DNA of 54,037 nucleotides from an uncultured Acidaminococcus sp. (GTDB lineage Bacteria > Bacillota > Negativicutes > Acidaminococcales > Acidaminococcaceae), in NCBI GenBank assembly GCA_900315205.1, contig OMYF01000011.1, forward strand, positions 1 to 54,037, in the 5' to 3' direction. The translations under genes and the position numbers were made by a program. Below, one piece after another: positions 1 through 9,111 of the stretch (positions within the stretch are counted from its first letter, which is position 1; every line of letters starts with the position of its first letter). Under the pieces are notes generated by a model that saw only the letters and a list, made by a program, of their open reading frames with translations, was not told the origin of the DNA and ran no database searches.

Positions 1-56
1 ACAAGCTGTCCAAAAATCCGGATGCAGATTATCTCTCTGTCAAAATTTCAGGGTGA
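1..56 (+). CDS. C-terminal end of an unidentified gene (partial)
   Basis: In frame 3 the first bases read as 17 codons (KLSKNPDADYLSVKISG) and then TGA at 54-56. The composition resembles a genuine protein tail, and nothing else explains this stretch. The gene would begin before the window. There is too little to name a family, and chance reading cannot be excluded. Confidence 0.3.
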   Translation, partial: KLSKNPDADYLSVKISG

Positions 57-104
57 GGGTGACTCTTGAAAAGTGTCCACACTTATGGGTACAGTATACG
101 GACA

Positions 105-187
105 GCGGTCAGCAGCCAGCATTCAGCCGCCAGCAGCGTTCTGCGGTCTGCGGCCTGCGACCTGCGATCTGCGGACAGCGGCCTGCA
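105..187. repeat. Degenerate heptamer repeat array
   Basis: About twelve 7-base units sit head to tail. The first five follow GCNNNCA (105-139) and the next seven follow NNCTGCG with small variations (139-187). The two halves are roughly inverted in sense, so the array could fold on itself. It lies between the upstream gene end and the cysK terminator. The open frame across it is an artefact of the repeat. Confidence 0.6.
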
Positions 188-220
188 AAGGATGTGAGCC
201 TGCCAATTCGTTCATCAATC

Positions 221-273
221 AATAAAAAACGAAGAGGGACTTTCGATTCTTACGAACCGGAAATCCCTCTTCG
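221..273 (-). terminator. Intrinsic terminator of cysK
   Basis: On the minus strand a 10-bp perfect stem (CGAAGAGGGA with TCCCTCTTCG, plus positions 230-273) is followed by a T-rich run. It lies about 30 bases after the cysK stop codon. Confidence 0.85.
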
Positions 274-301
274 CAAAGAGAGGCGTCAGTGATCAGGGAA
301 A

Positions 302-1243
302 TCAGTCTTCTTTTTTCAAAAAGCCCGGGGTGGTGAGATAGCGGTCACCGTTATCCGGCAGCAGGACGACGACGGTCTTGCCTTTATTTTCCGGGCGCTG
401 TGCGACTTCGACTGCCGCAAAGAGAGCAGCACCGCCGGAGATGCCGATCAGGAAGCCTTCTTTGTGGATGAAGTCGCGGGCTGTCTCGTATGCCTGGTCG
501 GTGGTCGCCGTCAGGACTTCATCATAGATGTCCTTGTTCAGCGTGGTCGGCAGGAAGTTCGTGCCGATGCCCTGGATCTTGTGCGGGCCGGGTTTGCCCT
601 TGCTGAGGAGCGGGGAATCGGCCGGTTCGAGGGCGATGACTTTGACGGAAGGTTTCTTTTCCTTCAAATATTCTCCGACACCGGTCAGGGTGCCGCCCGT
701 GCCGACGCCGGCTACGAAGATATCCACAGCACCGTCCGTGTCTTCATAGATTTCCGGACCCGTGGTCGCTTTATGGGCAGCCGGGTTGGCGGGGTTGTCG
801 AACTGTTCCGGAATGAAGCTGCCCGGGATGGAAGCAGCGAGTTCCTTTGCCTTTTCCACAGAACCGGCAATGCCCTTTTTCGCTTCCGTCAGGACGACTT
901 CTGCGCCGTAGGCGGCAATCATGTTGCGCCGTTCGATGGACATGGTCTCAGGCATGACCATGATGGCACGGTAACCCTTCATGGCGGCTACGGCAGCAAG
1001 TCCGATACCGGTGTTGCCGCTCGTCGGTTCGATGATGACGCCGCCCTTTTTGAGGACGCCGCGCTTTTCCGCGTCTTCGATCATGGCTTTGGCGATGCGG
1101 TCCTTGGCGGATCCGGCCGGGTTGAAGCTTTCCAGCTTGACGAGCAGACGGGCCTGAAGATTCTTATCAGCACCGAATTTTACCGGTTCAAGCAGGGGGG
1201 TATGACCAATCAGATCGAGTACACTTGTATAAATTTTTGCCAT
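302..1243 (-). CDS. cysK: Cysteine synthase A (O-acetylserine sulfhydrylase)
   Basis: This 313-residue PLP enzyme makes L-cysteine from O-acetylserine and sulfide, the last step of cysteine synthesis in the cytoplasm. The PLP lysine is K47 in SAKDR, where most family members have SVKDR. The substrate loop TSGNTG and the phosphate-binding glycine stretch GVGTGGT are intact, and the length is normal. The start has a GGAGAG-type ribosome site. The gene follows cysE on the same strand, but a hairpin terminator lies between them. cysK therefore probably has its own promoter or depends on read-through; I could not identify a clear promoter in the 190-base gap. Confidence 0.95.
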   Translation of the reverse strand: MAKIYTSVLDLIGHTPLLEPVKFGADKNLQARLLVKLESFNPAGSAKDRIAKAMIEDAEKRGVLKKGGVIIEPTSGNTGIGLAAVAAMKGYRAIMVMPETMSIERRNMIAAYGAEVVLTEAKKGIAGSVEKAKELAASIPGSFIPEQFDNPANPAAHKATTGPEIYEDTDGAVDIFVAGVGTGGTLTGVGEYLKEKKPSVKVIALEPADSPLLSKGKPGPHKIQGIGTNFLPTTLNKDIYDEVLTATTDQAYETARDFIHKEGFLIGISGGAALFAAVEVAQRPENKGKTVVVLLPDNGDRYLTTPGFLKKED

Positions 1244-1393
1244 TTGAATCTCTCCTTTTTTGTATACATATCATCTGGAACAGGACTCTTGCCGCGGTAC
1301 CTTCAACATCGAAAACCCTGCGGCCGGGCGGATACGGATAAGGACAAAGTAAAGACCTCCATTTCCAAGATAAATGCTAGGATATAGCTTTTC

Positions 1394-1419
1394 AAAAAAG
1401 TGCGGAAGCACTTTTTTTT
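1394..1419 (-). terminator. Intrinsic terminator after cysE
   Basis: A GTGC-TTCC-GCAC hairpin is flanked by A and T runs on both sides (minus strand T6). It sits 15 bases after the cysE stop and upstream of cysK. Because of the A/T symmetry it could work in both directions. Confidence 0.8.
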
Positions 1420-1434
1420 AACAGGGGGGACGGG

Positions 1435-2133
1435 TCAGCGGAAATTGACAGCTCTCTTCAGTTCCGGCAGATGCCTTTCGGCCTGCATCTCGACGACCTG
1501 CTGCTTCAGCAGGGCCACCTGCTTTTCCAGGGCAGCGATCTGGTCCTCGATGGGATCGGGCAGCCTGTCGTGATTCAGATCCACATCATTTTCATTGTGG
1601 CTTGGAGCCACCCGGATCCCGCGGCGGGTCACCACATGGCCGGGAATGCCGACGACAGTGGCATAGGGAGGGACTTCTTTCAGGACGACGCTGCCGGCGC
1701 CGATCTTGGCACCTTCTCCCACGGTGAAGGAACCCAGGACCTTGGCACCGCAGGCCACGACGACGTAATCACCGATGGTGGGATGGCGTTTGCCTTTTTC
1801 CTTGCCCGTACCGCCCAGGGTCACGCCCTGGTACAGGGAGACATTATTGCCGATGATGGTGGTCTCACCGATGACGATGCCGGAACCATGGTCGATGAAG
1901 AGCCCTTCACCGATCTGTGCGCCCGGATGGATCTCGATACCCGTCAGCAGGCGGGCGAGGGTGGAGATGAAGCGGGCTGTGACGAACCAGGACTTCCGGT
2001 AAAAGAAATGGGCGATCCGGTAGGCCCAGATGGCATGGAGCCCGGAATAGCAAAGGATCACTTCCAGTGTATTCTTGACCGCCGGGTCGCGTTCCTTGAT
2101 GACCCGGATATCGTTGCGCATGGATGAAAACAT
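1435..2133 (-). CDS. cysE: Serine O-acetyltransferase
   Basis: This 232-residue enzyme transfers acetyl from acetyl-CoA to serine, giving the O-acetylserine used by CysK next door. An N-terminal helical part (about residues 1-60) is followed by hexapeptide repeats of the left-handed beta-helix (about 65-160), including the characteristic HPGAQIGEG and [10 protein letters not shown] stretches. The C-terminal 50 residues are charged and helical and may mediate partner contact. A GGGAGG ribosome site precedes the ATG. The gene is headed by a T-box leader that fits uncharged tRNA-Cys, so it should be induced by cysteine starvation. Confidence 0.95.
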   Translation of the reverse strand: MFSSMRNDIRVIKERDPAVKNTLEVILCYSGLHAIWAYRIAHFFYRKSWFVTARFISTLARLLTGIEIHPGAQIGEGLFIDHGSGIVIGETTIIGNNVSLYQGVTLGGTGKEKGKRHPTIGDYVVVACGAKVLGSFTVGEGAKIGAGSVVLKEVPPYATVVGIPGHVVTRRGIRVAPSHNENDVDLNHDRLPDPIEDQIAALEKQVALLKQQVVEMQAERHLPELKRAVNFR

Positions 2134-2400
2134 AATAAACCTCCCTTTTTTGAGACAAAAAAAGACCGCCTCCTGACAGAGGCGATCTTTCGCGGTTCCA
2201 CTCTGATTGCAGTCACAAAACGACTGCCGCTCATACCGGTAACGGCGGCTCCCCGGAGAATCCTACTTTCGGTTCGGATCTCAGCTCCCAAAGGCATTCC
2301 ATCTCCTCAAGCTTCGGCGCGGACTTTCAGCCGGTGATCTGCGCTCTCTGTGCCACTTTTCGAAGTGTACTTGTTTTGGTCATTGCCTTTTGCAAATGTA
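2134..2400 (-). promoter_or_regulatory. T-box riboswitch (tRNA-Cys) upstream of cysE
   Basis: The minus strand carries the T-box core AGAGTGGAACCGCG (plus 2191-2204), followed by a terminator hairpin and T7 run (plus 2154-2192). The tRNA-pairing bases are TGGA, which match an acceptor end with discriminator U, as in tRNA-Cys. A TGC triplet in GGAATGCC (plus 2294-2296) is the likely specifier. The whole leader is about 270 nt. The family and mechanism are established; the specifier choice is my reading. Confidence 0.92.
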
Positions 2401-2411
2401 ATGTTGAGTGT

Positions 2412-2440
2412 ATGGTAATCTTTTTTGCGGTGCTTGTCAA
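2412..2440 (-). promoter_or_regulatory. Sigma-A type promoter of the cysE T-box leader
   Basis: On the minus strand a perfect TTGACA (plus 2435-2440) is followed by a 17-base spacer and TACCAT (plus 2412-2417). Confidence 0.75.
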
Positions 2441-2692
2441 GGCATTTTTGCAAAATAATATTAAAATACTAGGAATTCATTCCGGAAGTACCGGCACAGG
2501 CCGTGGCAGGACTGACACAATACCCTGTAAATCAGTAGGCATAGAAGCGCCTCCGCTGCCACTTTCCCTTTTTGGCCGGGACTGCTAGAATGGGGGGAGT
2601 GTCCAGCTATCTTTGCCGGGTGCTGCACGCTGCCTTACGCAGGATGCGGGATCCTGCAGGCAAGCGATCTGTCAGGAAAGGAGAGGTCTCCA
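2441..2692. other. Intergenic region between the cysE promoter and hemW
   Basis: I see no gene here. The first part is AT-rich and belongs to the divergent promoter zone. A TAGAAT at 2586-2591 could be a -10 box for hemW, but no convincing -35 accompanies it. A short palindromic stretch, GGATCCTGCAGG, lies near 2649. Confidence 0.4.
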
Positions 2693-3826
2693 GTGGTCCG
2701 TCCATGGGAAATCTGTCAAGCCATCTATATCCATATCCCTTTTTGCCGGCACAAGTGCTGTTACTGTGACTTCACTTCGTACCAGGGCCAGTCCGAAACT
2801 GTACAGGAACGCTATACGGAGGCGCTGTGCCGGGAGATCCGGACCTGCAGGCCCGGGCTTCCCGTCTCTCCGCGGGCAACGGTCTATTTCGGCGGGGGCA
2901 CGCCGACCTGTCTGTCCCTTTCCTGTCTTACCCGCATCGTTGCAGCCCTGAAGGATGCCGGGTTCTGGCAGCAGCCTGCGGAAGCGACGGTCGAGGCGAA
3001 TCCGGGAACGCTGTCGCCGGATTTCCTGCAGGCGCTCCGCCGCCTTGGTTTTGACCGGCTGAGCCTGGGCGTCCAGTCCCTGCAGGCGGATGAGCTGCAG
3101 CGGATGGGACGGATCCATACGGCCGAGGAGGCCCGGCAGGCTTTTCTGGAGGCGCGGGATGCAGGGTTCCGGCGGATCAGCACGGATCTCATCTACGGCT
3201 ATCCCGGCCAGACCGCAGCCAGTGTGGAAGATACGCTGCAGCGTCTCCTTGCCTGGCAGCCGGACCATGTTTCCGTCTACGGCCTTTCCGTGGAGCCCGG
3301 GACGGTCCTTGCGGCGCGGCTCGATCAGGGGGTGTGGCAGCTGCCGGACGAGGAGGAGTCGGGGCGGATGTATGATCTTGTCATGGACGGCCTCCCCGCA
3401 AAGGGATATGCGCGGTATGAGATCTCGAATTTTGCCCGGCCCGGCCAGGAATCCCTGCATAATGAAGTCTACTGGCGCTATGAGCCCTATCTGGCCTTCG
3501 GCGCGGGTGCCTGCCGCTTTGACGGAAAAAAGCGGGAGACCGCGCCGCGCGGCCTCTATGCTTATATGAAGGGAGAGCCCGCTGAAGTGGAGGTCCTTTC
3601 ACCCGACATCCGGCGGGAGGAGCTCGTTTTCATGAACCTGCGCACAGCGAGAGGGCTTGACCTTGCCGTGTACGAGGAGCGGACGGGAGAACCTTTGAGC
3701 AGACGTTATGGAAAGGCGCTGGAGAAGCTCGCGGCGCGGAAATGGCTCGTCCTGGAGGACGGAAGGATCCACCTGACGCCGCTCGGGATGCGCTATGGGA
3801 ATCTGGCGTTTGAGGAATTCATCTGA
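2693..3826 (+). CDS. hemW: HemW-like radical SAM protein
   Basis: This is a 377-residue radical SAM protein of the HemW/oxygen-independent coproporphyrinogen oxidase-like family, now regarded as heme-binding or heme-trafficking. The iron-sulfur motif CX3CX2C is formed by C18, C22 and C25 in the stretch IHIPFCRHKCCYC. The glycine-rich SAM loop YFGGGTPT and the family C-terminal domain follow. The start is a GTG with an AGGAAAGGAGAG ribosome site; it is the only start well placed against a ribosome site. As in many Firmicutes the gene lies just upstream of hrcA. Genuine coproporphyrinogen oxidase activity cannot be excluded from sequence alone. Confidence 0.9.
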   Translation: MVRPWEICQAIYIHIPFCRHKCCYCDFTSYQGQSETVQERYTEALCREIRTCRPGLPVSPRATVYFGGGTPTCLSLSCLTRIVAALKDAGFWQQPAEATVEANPGTLSPDFLQALRRLGFDRLSLGVQSLQADELQRMGRIHTAEEARQAFLEARDAGFRRISTDLIYGYPGQTAASVEDTLQRLLAWQPDHVSVYGLSVEPGTVLAARLDQGVWQLPDEEESGRMYDLVMDGLPAKGYARYEISNFARPGQESLHNEVYWRYEPYLAFGAGACRFDGKKRETAPRGLYAYMKGEPAEVEVLSPDIRREELVFMNLRTARGLDLAVYEERTGEPLSRRYGKALEKLAARKWLVLEDGRIHLTPLGMRYGNLAFEEFI

Positions 3827-3951
3827 AGCGGACCGGCCGGCTCGGCAGTGGATTTTTTCTCTTTTGATTTTTTGTCTTTTTATCCGGAGAAAGCGTCCGG
3901 ACCGGCCCGGTGAGCCCGTGCAAATAGTTTGGAAAAATTTTCCATAAAGTA

Positions 3952-3980
3952 TTGACATTTTGACTAAATAGTTGTATCTT
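3952..3980 (+). promoter_or_regulatory. Promoter of the hrcA-grpE-dnaK-dnaJ operon
   Basis: A perfect TTGACA (3952-3957), a 17-base spacer and TATCTT (3975-3980) place the transcript start near 3987, just ahead of the CIRCE operator. Confidence 0.85.
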
Positions 3981-3992
3981 TACCATTAGATG

Positions 3993-4019
3993 TTAGCACT
4001 CTTAATATTCGAGTGCTAA
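3993..4019 (+). promoter_or_regulatory. CIRCE operator (HrcA binding site)
   Basis: TTAGCACTC and GAGTGCTAA form a perfect 9-9-9 inverted repeat, identical to the CIRCE consensus. It lies immediately downstream of the promoter and ends 16 bases before hrcA, so HrcA is expected to repress its own operon in the absence of heat stress. Confidence 0.98.
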
Positions 4020-4035
4020 TAATCTCAGGAAAGAG

Positions 4036-5076
4036 ATGATTACAGTGCTGACAGACCGTCAAAAGAAAATTCTTCAACTGATCATTGACGACTATATTGA
4101 AACGGCCGAGCCTGTAGGGTCTCGGACCATTGCCAGAAAGTATAATCTGGGAATCAGCCCCGCAACGATCCGCAACGAAATGTCCGACCTGGAGCTCCTG
4201 GGCTATCTGGAACAGCCCCATACTTCTTCAGGACGGGTCCCTTCCGCTGCGGCGTACCGGTTCTATGTGGACTCCCTCGGGGGTCCGTTGATGCTGTCGC
4301 CCAATGACGTGGCACTGATCAACAGCTGGTACCGGGAACAGGTCCATACGATCGATGATATTTTCCAGTCGACTGCGAAGATCCTCTCCCGCATGAGCAA
4401 GAATGTGTCCGTCGTCCTTGCGAACAAAGACAGCGACAGCGTGTTTTCCTACATGAAGTTCCTTCCGCTGAACGAGCATCAGGCAATCCTCTGCATCGTG
4501 ACGGAGGAGGGAACCATGGATCACGGTGTGGTCCAGATCCCGGCCGGGATGTCTTCTCTGGAGCTGGAAAGCCTGGCTCAGCGTGTGACGAACAAGCTGA
4601 ACGGGAAGAAACTCCGGGAAATCGATTCCGGGATCCTGACGGATCTGCGGGACCATGTGGCCAAAGATGACCGCCTGTATTCCTCCATCATCAAAGGAAT
4701 CAAGCAGATCCAGGCGGGGCAGTCGGAAAACAAGATGTTCCTCGGCGGTACCAGACAGATCCTCAATCAGCCCGAGTTCAAGGAACCGGAGCGGATGAAG
4801 GAACTGCTGGGCGTCCTGGAGGAACAGCAGATCCTCAAGGATATGCTGACAGCGGGCAGGGATTCGGGCCTCAAGGTGACGATTGGCAGCGAGAACAAGT
4901 TCTCCGGCATCCAGGACTGCAGTATGATCCAGGCGACATACCGCCTGAATGGACAGGTCGTGGGAACGCTGGCTGTCCTGGGCCCGACACGGATGGAATA
5001 CCGCAAGGTCATGTCCGTGATGGAATACCTGCATCATTATCTGAAAGTCGTCATGAAAAAAATCGAGGAAAAGTAG
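4036..5076 (+). CDS. hrcA: Heat-inducible transcription repressor HrcA
   Basis: A 346-residue repressor of class I heat-shock genes. It has an N-terminal winged helix-turn-helix (about residues 1-75, with EPVGSRTIARKY and SPATIRNEM) and the family's GAF-like and dimerisation region behind it. HrcA binds CIRCE and is kept active by GroEL in known systems. It is the first gene of a four-gene operon, starting 16 bases after a perfect CIRCE. The start ATG has an AGGAAAGAG ribosome site. grpE follows after 9 bases. Confidence 0.97.
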   Translation: MITVLTDRQKKILQLIIDDYIETAEPVGSRTIARKYNLGISPATIRNEMSDLELLGYLEQPHTSSGRVPSAAAYRFYVDSLGGPLMLSPNDVALINSWYREQVHTIDDIFQSTAKILSRMSKNVSVVLANKDSDSVFSYMKFLPLNEHQAILCIVTEEGTMDHGVVQIPAGMSSLELESLAQRVTNKLNGKKLREIDSGILTDLRDHVAKDDRLYSSIIKGIKQIQAGQSENKMFLGGTRQILNQPEFKEPERMKELLGVLEEQQILKDMLTAGRDSGLKVTIGSENKFSGIQDCSMIQATYRLNGQVVGTLAVLGPTRMEYRKVMSVMEYLHHYLKVVMKKIEEK

Positions 5077-5085
5077 GGAGGACGT

Positions 5086-5706
5086 ATGGTGGAAGAAGAA
5101 GTCAGGAATACAGCAGAAACGGCTACTCCCAAAGCGGGTGCGGCAGACGTGAAGCAGGAAACTGCAGAACCGAAGCAGGATGCACAGGCAGCCGCCGGGA
5201 CCGCAAAGGAAACGGAAAAGGATGCCAAAGCGGAAAGCAGAGAGCAGCCGGATGCGCGTGATGAGAAAATTGCCGCCCAGCAGAAGGAAATCGAAGAACT
5301 GAAGAACCGTCTGATCCGGCTCCAGGCTGATTTTGACAACTTCCGCAAGCGCAATAATGAAGAACGGGAACGGCTCGGCCGTTTCGTGACCGCCAATGTG
5401 GCGCGTGAATTCCTCAAGGTGCTGGACAACTTCGAAAGAGCCGAAGCCAGCATGGAGAAGAATCCGGAGACTGTGGCCGAAGGGATGGGCAAGATCCACA
5501 AGCAGTTTGAAAAAGCGCTGAAGACCCTTGACATCGAGGAAATCCCTGCCGAGGGAAAGCAGTTCGATCCCCAGTACCATGAGGCCGTCATGCAGGGCAA
5601 CAACCCGGATCTGCCGGATGAAAGCATCGACCTGGTCCTGGAAAAGGGCTATAAGATCGGTGATGACATCATCCGCCATTCCAAGGTACGTGTTGTCCGC
5701 AATTAA
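5086..5706 (+). CDS. grpE: Nucleotide exchange factor GrpE
   Basis: This 206-residue cochaperone releases ADP from DnaK. The first 60 residues are rich in Ala, Glu and Lys and look disordered. A long helix follows (EIEELKNRLIRLQADFDNFRKR region), and then the family core ending in the beta-domain with VLEKGYKIGDDIIRHSKVRV. An AGGGAGG ribosome site lies in the 9-base gap after hrcA. It is in the dnaK operon as usual. Confidence 0.97.
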   Translation: MVEEEVRNTAETATPKAGAADVKQETAEPKQDAQAAAGTAKETEKDAKAESREQPDARDEKIAAQQKEIEELKNRLIRLQADFDNFRKRNNEERERLGRFVTANVAREFLKVLDNFERAEASMEKNPETVAEGMGKIHKQFEKALKTLDIEEIPAEGKQFDPQYHEAVMQGNNPDLPDESIDLVLEKGYKIGDDIIRHSKVRVVRN

Positions 5707-5718
5707 TTCGCAGATTGT

Positions 5719-5735
5719 CTAAAGATCGTCTTTAG
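5719..5735 (+). repeat. 17-bp palindrome in the grpE-dnaK gap
   Basis: CTAAAGA-TCG-TCTTTAG is a perfect inverted repeat in the 66-base gap before dnaK. It does not match CIRCE and has no T run. It could be a small RNA hairpin that sets relative message stability, or a protein site; neither is shown. Confidence 0.5.
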
Positions 5736-5772
5736 TGAACATTTTACATGAATTGACAGGGAGGAATTGACC

Positions 5773-7632
5773 ATGTCCAAGATTATAGGTATTGACTTAG
5801 GTACTACGAACTCTGTTGTTGCTGTAATGGAAGGCGGCGAGCCCACCGTTATCACGACGCAGGAAGGCGGCCGTCTGACGCCGTCCGTAGTTGGTTTTAC
5901 GAAAAACGGGGAAAGACTGGTTGGCCAGCTGGCTAAACGTCAGGCTGTTTCCAACCCGGAAAGAACGATCAGCTCCATCAAACGTCATATGGGTACCAAG
6001 TACACTGTGACGATCGATGGCAAGAGCTATACGCCGGAACAGATTTCCGCCATGATCCTCGAAAAGATGAAGGGTGATGCAGAACGGTATCTGGGTGAAA
6101 AAGTGACGGAAGCCGTCATCACGGTCCCTGCCTACTTCAACGATTCCCAGCGTCAGGCCACGAAGGATGCAGGCCGTATCGCCGGTCTGGATGTAAAGCG
6201 TATCATCAATGAACCGACCGCTGCTGCACTGGCTTACGGCATCGACAAGTCCGATGACAAGACCGTCCTGGTCTATGACCTCGGCGGCGGCACCTTCGAT
6301 GTGTCCATCCTGGAACTGGGTGACGGCGTATTCGAAGTAAAGGCCACGAACGGCGATACTCATCTGGGCGGCGATGACTTCGATCAGCGCATCATGGACT
6401 GGATGACCGATGAATTCAAGAAGAGCCATGGCATCGACCTGACGAAGGACAAGATGGCCATGCAGAGAATCCGTGAAGCCGCTGAAAAGGCCAAGATCGA
6501 ACTCTCCAGCATGATGAGCACCAACATCAACCTGCCGTACATCTCTGCAGGTCCTGAAGGCCCTCAGCATCTGGATATGGATCTGACCCGTGCGAAATTC
6601 GATGAAATGACGAGCGACCTCGTCGACCGCACCATCACCTGCGTGAACAAGGCCCTGTCCGATGCCAAGATGACTGTCAATGATATCGACAAGATCCTGC
6701 TCGTCGGCGGTTCTTCCCGTATCCCGGCTGTCCAGGAAGCCATCAAGAGAGTCCTGGGCAAGGAACCGGCTCACGGTGTGAACCCGGATGAATGCGTGGC
6801 TGTCGGTGCTGCTATCCAGGCCGGTGTCCTCGCCGGTGATGTCAAAGACGTCCTGCTGCTCGATGTGACGCCGCTGTCCCTCGGTATCGAAACCATGGGC
6901 GGTGTCTTCACGAAGATCATCGACCGCAACACGACGATCCCGACTTCCAAGAAGCAGATCTTCTCGACGGCTACGGACAACCAGCCTTCCGTGGACATCC
7001 ATGTCCTGCAGGGCGAACGTGAAATGGCCGCCGACAACAAGACCCTGGGCCGTTTCGAACTGAGCGGTATCCCGGCTGCACCGCGTGGGGTGCCTCAGAT
7101 CGAAGTTGCCTTTGATATCGATGCCAACGGTATCGTCAACGTGTCCGCCAAGGATCTGGGCACGGGCAAGGAACAGAAGATCACCATCACTTCTTCCGGC
7201 AGCCTGAGCAAGGAAGAAGTCGATAAGATGGTGAAGGAAGCCCAGGCCAACGAAGCTTCCGACAAGAAACGCAAGGAAGCTGTCGATGCGAAGAACCAGG
7301 CTGATACCCTGATCTACCAGGCTGAAAAGACCATCAAGGATACCGAGGGCAAGGGCCTGGATGACAAGATCTCCAAGGTCCAGGATGCCATCAAGACTCT
7401 GAAGGAAACGATGAAGTCCGACGATACGGCCAAGATCAAGGCTGATACGGAAGCTCTGCAGAAGCCTCTGTATGAACTGTCTTCCGAACTCTACAAGAGG
7501 ACCCAGGCCAGCGGCGCAGCCGGTGCGGGTGCTCAGAACGCAGGCAGCACTGCCGGCAGCCAGGGCGCGGAGAGCAAGAAGGACGATGACAACGTCGTAG
7601 ACGCTGAAGTCGTGGATGACGATAAGAAATAA
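5773..7632 (+). CDS. dnaK: Chaperone DnaK (Hsp70)
   Basis: An Hsp70 chaperone of 619 residues. The N-terminal ATPase domain carries [10 protein letters not shown], the phosphate loop DLGGGTFD and the LVGGSSRIP motif. The substrate-binding domain follows, then a helical lid and an acidic tail ([12 protein letters not shown]). I chose the ATG at 5773 because the GGGAGG ribosome site is 8 bases upstream; an in-frame TTG two codons earlier is too close to that site. It works with DnaJ and GrpE from the same operon. Confidence 0.98.
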   Translation: MSKIIGIDLGTTNSVVAVMEGGEPTVITTQEGGRLTPSVVGFTKNGERLVGQLAKRQAVSNPERTISSIKRHMGTKYTVTIDGKSYTPEQISAMILEKMKGDAERYLGEKVTEAVITVPAYFNDSQRQATKDAGRIAGLDVKRIINEPTAAALAYGIDKSDDKTVLVYDLGGGTFDVSILELGDGVFEVKATNGDTHLGGDDFDQRIMDWMTDEFKKSHGIDLTKDKMAMQRIREAAEKAKIELSSMMSTNINLPYISAGPEGPQHLDMDLTRAKFDEMTSDLVDRTITCVNKALSDAKMTVNDIDKILLVGGSSRIPAVQEAIKRVLGKEPAHGVNPDECVAVGAAIQAGVLAGDVKDVLLLDVTPLSLGIETMGGVFTKIIDRNTTIPTSKKQIFSTATDNQPSVDIHVLQGEREMAADNKTLGRFELSGIPAAPRGVPQIEVAFDIDANGIVNVSAKDLGTGKEQKITITSSGSLSKEEVDKMVKEAQANEASDKKRKEAVDAKNQADTLIYQAEKTIKDTEGKGLDDKISKVQDAIKTLKETMKSDDTAKIKADTEALQKPLYELSSELYKRTQASGAAGAGAQNAGSTAGSQGAESKKDDDNVVDAEVVDDDKK

Positions 7633-7654
7633 TCTTTCCTAGAGGGAGATACGG

Positions 7655-8824
7655 ATGGCAGAGAAAAGAGATTACTATGAGGTGCTTGGCGTCGACAAGA
7701 ATGCCACACCCGAAGAATTGAAGAAAGCCTATCACAAACTGGCACGGAAGTATCATCCCGACTTGAATAAGGATAATCCTGACGCAGCTGAGAAGTTCAA
7801 GGAAGCCAATGAAGCGTATCAGGTGCTGAGCGACCCGCAGAAGAGGGCAGCCTATGACCAGTATGGCCAGGCTGCCTTCCAGAACGGCGGCGCCGGTGCC
7901 GGCGGCGGGAACCCCTTTGGCGGGTTCCAGGGCGGTTTCAGCGGCAATCCTTTCGGCGGCGAAGGGATGAACGATATCTTCAATATGTTCTTCGGCGGTG
8001 CCGGCGGCCGGAGCTCCAGACCGGATAACGGTCCGAAGCAGGGCGCCGATCTGCGGATGGACATGGAGATCACTTTTGAGGAAGCTGCTTTCGGCACGGA
8101 AAAGAAAGTCAAACTCAACCGCGAGGAAGAGTGCGACGAGTGCCACGGCACGGGCGCAGCACCGGGCAGCCGTCCGGAGACCTGTCCTGACTGCCATGGC
8201 ACGGGCCAGATCCGTGTCACCCAGAATTCTCTCTTTGGCCAGGTGGTCAATGTGAGGACCTGTCCTCACTGCCACGGCACGGGCAAGATTGTCACCAATC
8301 CCTGCCGCAAGTGCCATGGTACGGGCCGCATGAAGGCAAAGAAGGAACTGACGGTCAAGATCCCCGCCGGTGTGGACAACGGTTCGCGCCTGCGTGTCAG
8401 CGGCGAAGGCGAAGCTGGCTTCCGGGGCGGCCGTCCGGGCGATCTGTACGTATATCTGTACGTCAAACCGCATAAGTTCTTTGAACGGGACGGCACGACG
8501 GTCCTGTGTGAAGTGCCAATCAGCATCGTCCAGGCAACGCTGGGCGATGAGATCAAGGTACCGACCCTTTATGGCCAGACGACCATCAAGGTAAAGGAAG
8601 GGACGCAGCCGAACACGGTCCTGCGGATCAAGGGCAAAGGGATCCCGAGCCTGCGGACCGGCGTCAAGGGCGATCAGATGATCAAGATCAAGGTCGTCGT
8701 CCCGACGAGGCTGAGCGTGGCTCAGAAGGATGCACTCCGCAAGTTTGCCGAAGCAAGCGGCAGCAATATCAATCCCGAAGAGAAGAGTTTCTTCAACAAA
8801 GTGAAAGATTTCTTCAACAAATAA
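7655..8824 (+). CDS. dnaJ: Chaperone DnaJ (Hsp40)
   Basis: A full-length class A J-protein of 389 residues that delivers unfolded clients to DnaK and stimulates its ATPase. The J-domain (residues 1-70) holds the HPD motif in KYHPDLN. A Gly/Phe-rich linker follows (about 75-125), then four CXXCXGXG zinc-binding repeats ([32 protein letters not shown]) and the C-terminal client-binding domains. It is the last gene of the operon and is followed by a strong terminator. Confidence 0.98.
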   Translation: MAEKRDYYEVLGVDKNATPEELKKAYHKLARKYHPDLNKDNPDAAEKFKEANEAYQVLSDPQKRAAYDQYGQAAFQNGGAGAGGGNPFGGFQGGFSGNPFGGEGMNDIFNMFFGGAGGRSSRPDNGPKQGADLRMDMEITFEEAAFGTEKKVKLNREEECDECHGTGAAPGSRPETCPDCHGTGQIRVTQNSLFGQVVNVRTCPHCHGTGKIVTNPCRKCHGTGRMKAKKELTVKIPAGVDNGSRLRVSGEGEAGFRGGRPGDLYVYLYVKPHKFFERDGTTVLCEVPISIVQATLGDEIKVPTLYGQTTIKVKEGTQPNTVLRIKGKGIPSLRTGVKGDQMIKIKVVVPTRLSVAQKDALRKFAEASGSNINPEEKSFFNKVKDFFNK

Positions 8825-8827
8825 ACG

Positions 8828-8876
8828 AAAAGACCGCGGTAGGGAAAGCCGATGTTTTCCGTGCCGCGGTCTTTTT
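8828..8876 (+). terminator. Terminator of the dnaK operon
   Basis: The stem AAAGACCGCGG / CCGCGGTCTTT has a T5 run, starting 4 bases after the dnaJ stop. Confidence 0.9.
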
Positions 8877-9001
8877 CTGTCCTGGAGCGGCAGTTTTCCT
8901 GCTGCAGCATGCGGGGAAACCGGTCCTCCGTGGATATGGGGAAGCTCCTTTTTGAGAGAAGAGCCGGCCGCTTTCACTGCGCGGATCCAGCCTGCAGAAA
9001 C
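8877..9001. other. Intergenic spacer without recognised features
   Basis: I see no gene, hairpin or promoter in this stretch between the dnaJ terminator and the gltB control region. Its base composition is like the surrounding coding DNA. Confidence 0.4.
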
Positions 9002-9020
9002 AAAGTATACTGTATACTTT
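9002..9020. promoter_or_regulatory. 19-bp perfect palindrome upstream of the gltB promoter
   Basis: AAAGTATAC-T-GTATACTTT is symmetric over all 19 bases and lies 62 bases before the gltB -35 box in an AT-rich stretch. Placement and symmetry suggest a dimeric regulator site; the regulator is unknown. Confidence 0.55.
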
Positions 9021-9082
9021 GCAAAGTGCACTAAATATAAATACAAAAGTACACTATACAAAAACAATACGTACTATAATAT

Positions 9083-9111
9083 TTGACATACATCAAAAAT
9101 AAGAGTACAAT
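9083..9111 (+). promoter_or_regulatory. Promoter of gltB
   Basis: A perfect TTGACA (9083-9088), a 17-base spacer and TACAAT (9106-9111) place the start near 9118. The start codon of gltB is 210 bases further on, leaving a long untranslated leader. Confidence 0.85.

Noticed and set aside
53..292. 79-residue plus-strand open frame
   Set aside because: It runs through the heptamer array and the cysK terminator; the composition is that of a repeat and there is no ribosome site.
464..1387. 307-residue plus-strand open frame over cysK
   Set aside because: It is antisense to a clear cysK and has no family motifs.
4228..5679. 483-residue minus-strand open frame over hrcA and grpE
   Set aside because: It is the mirror of GC-rich coding DNA, full of His, Leu and Phe, with no domain and two certain genes on the other strand.
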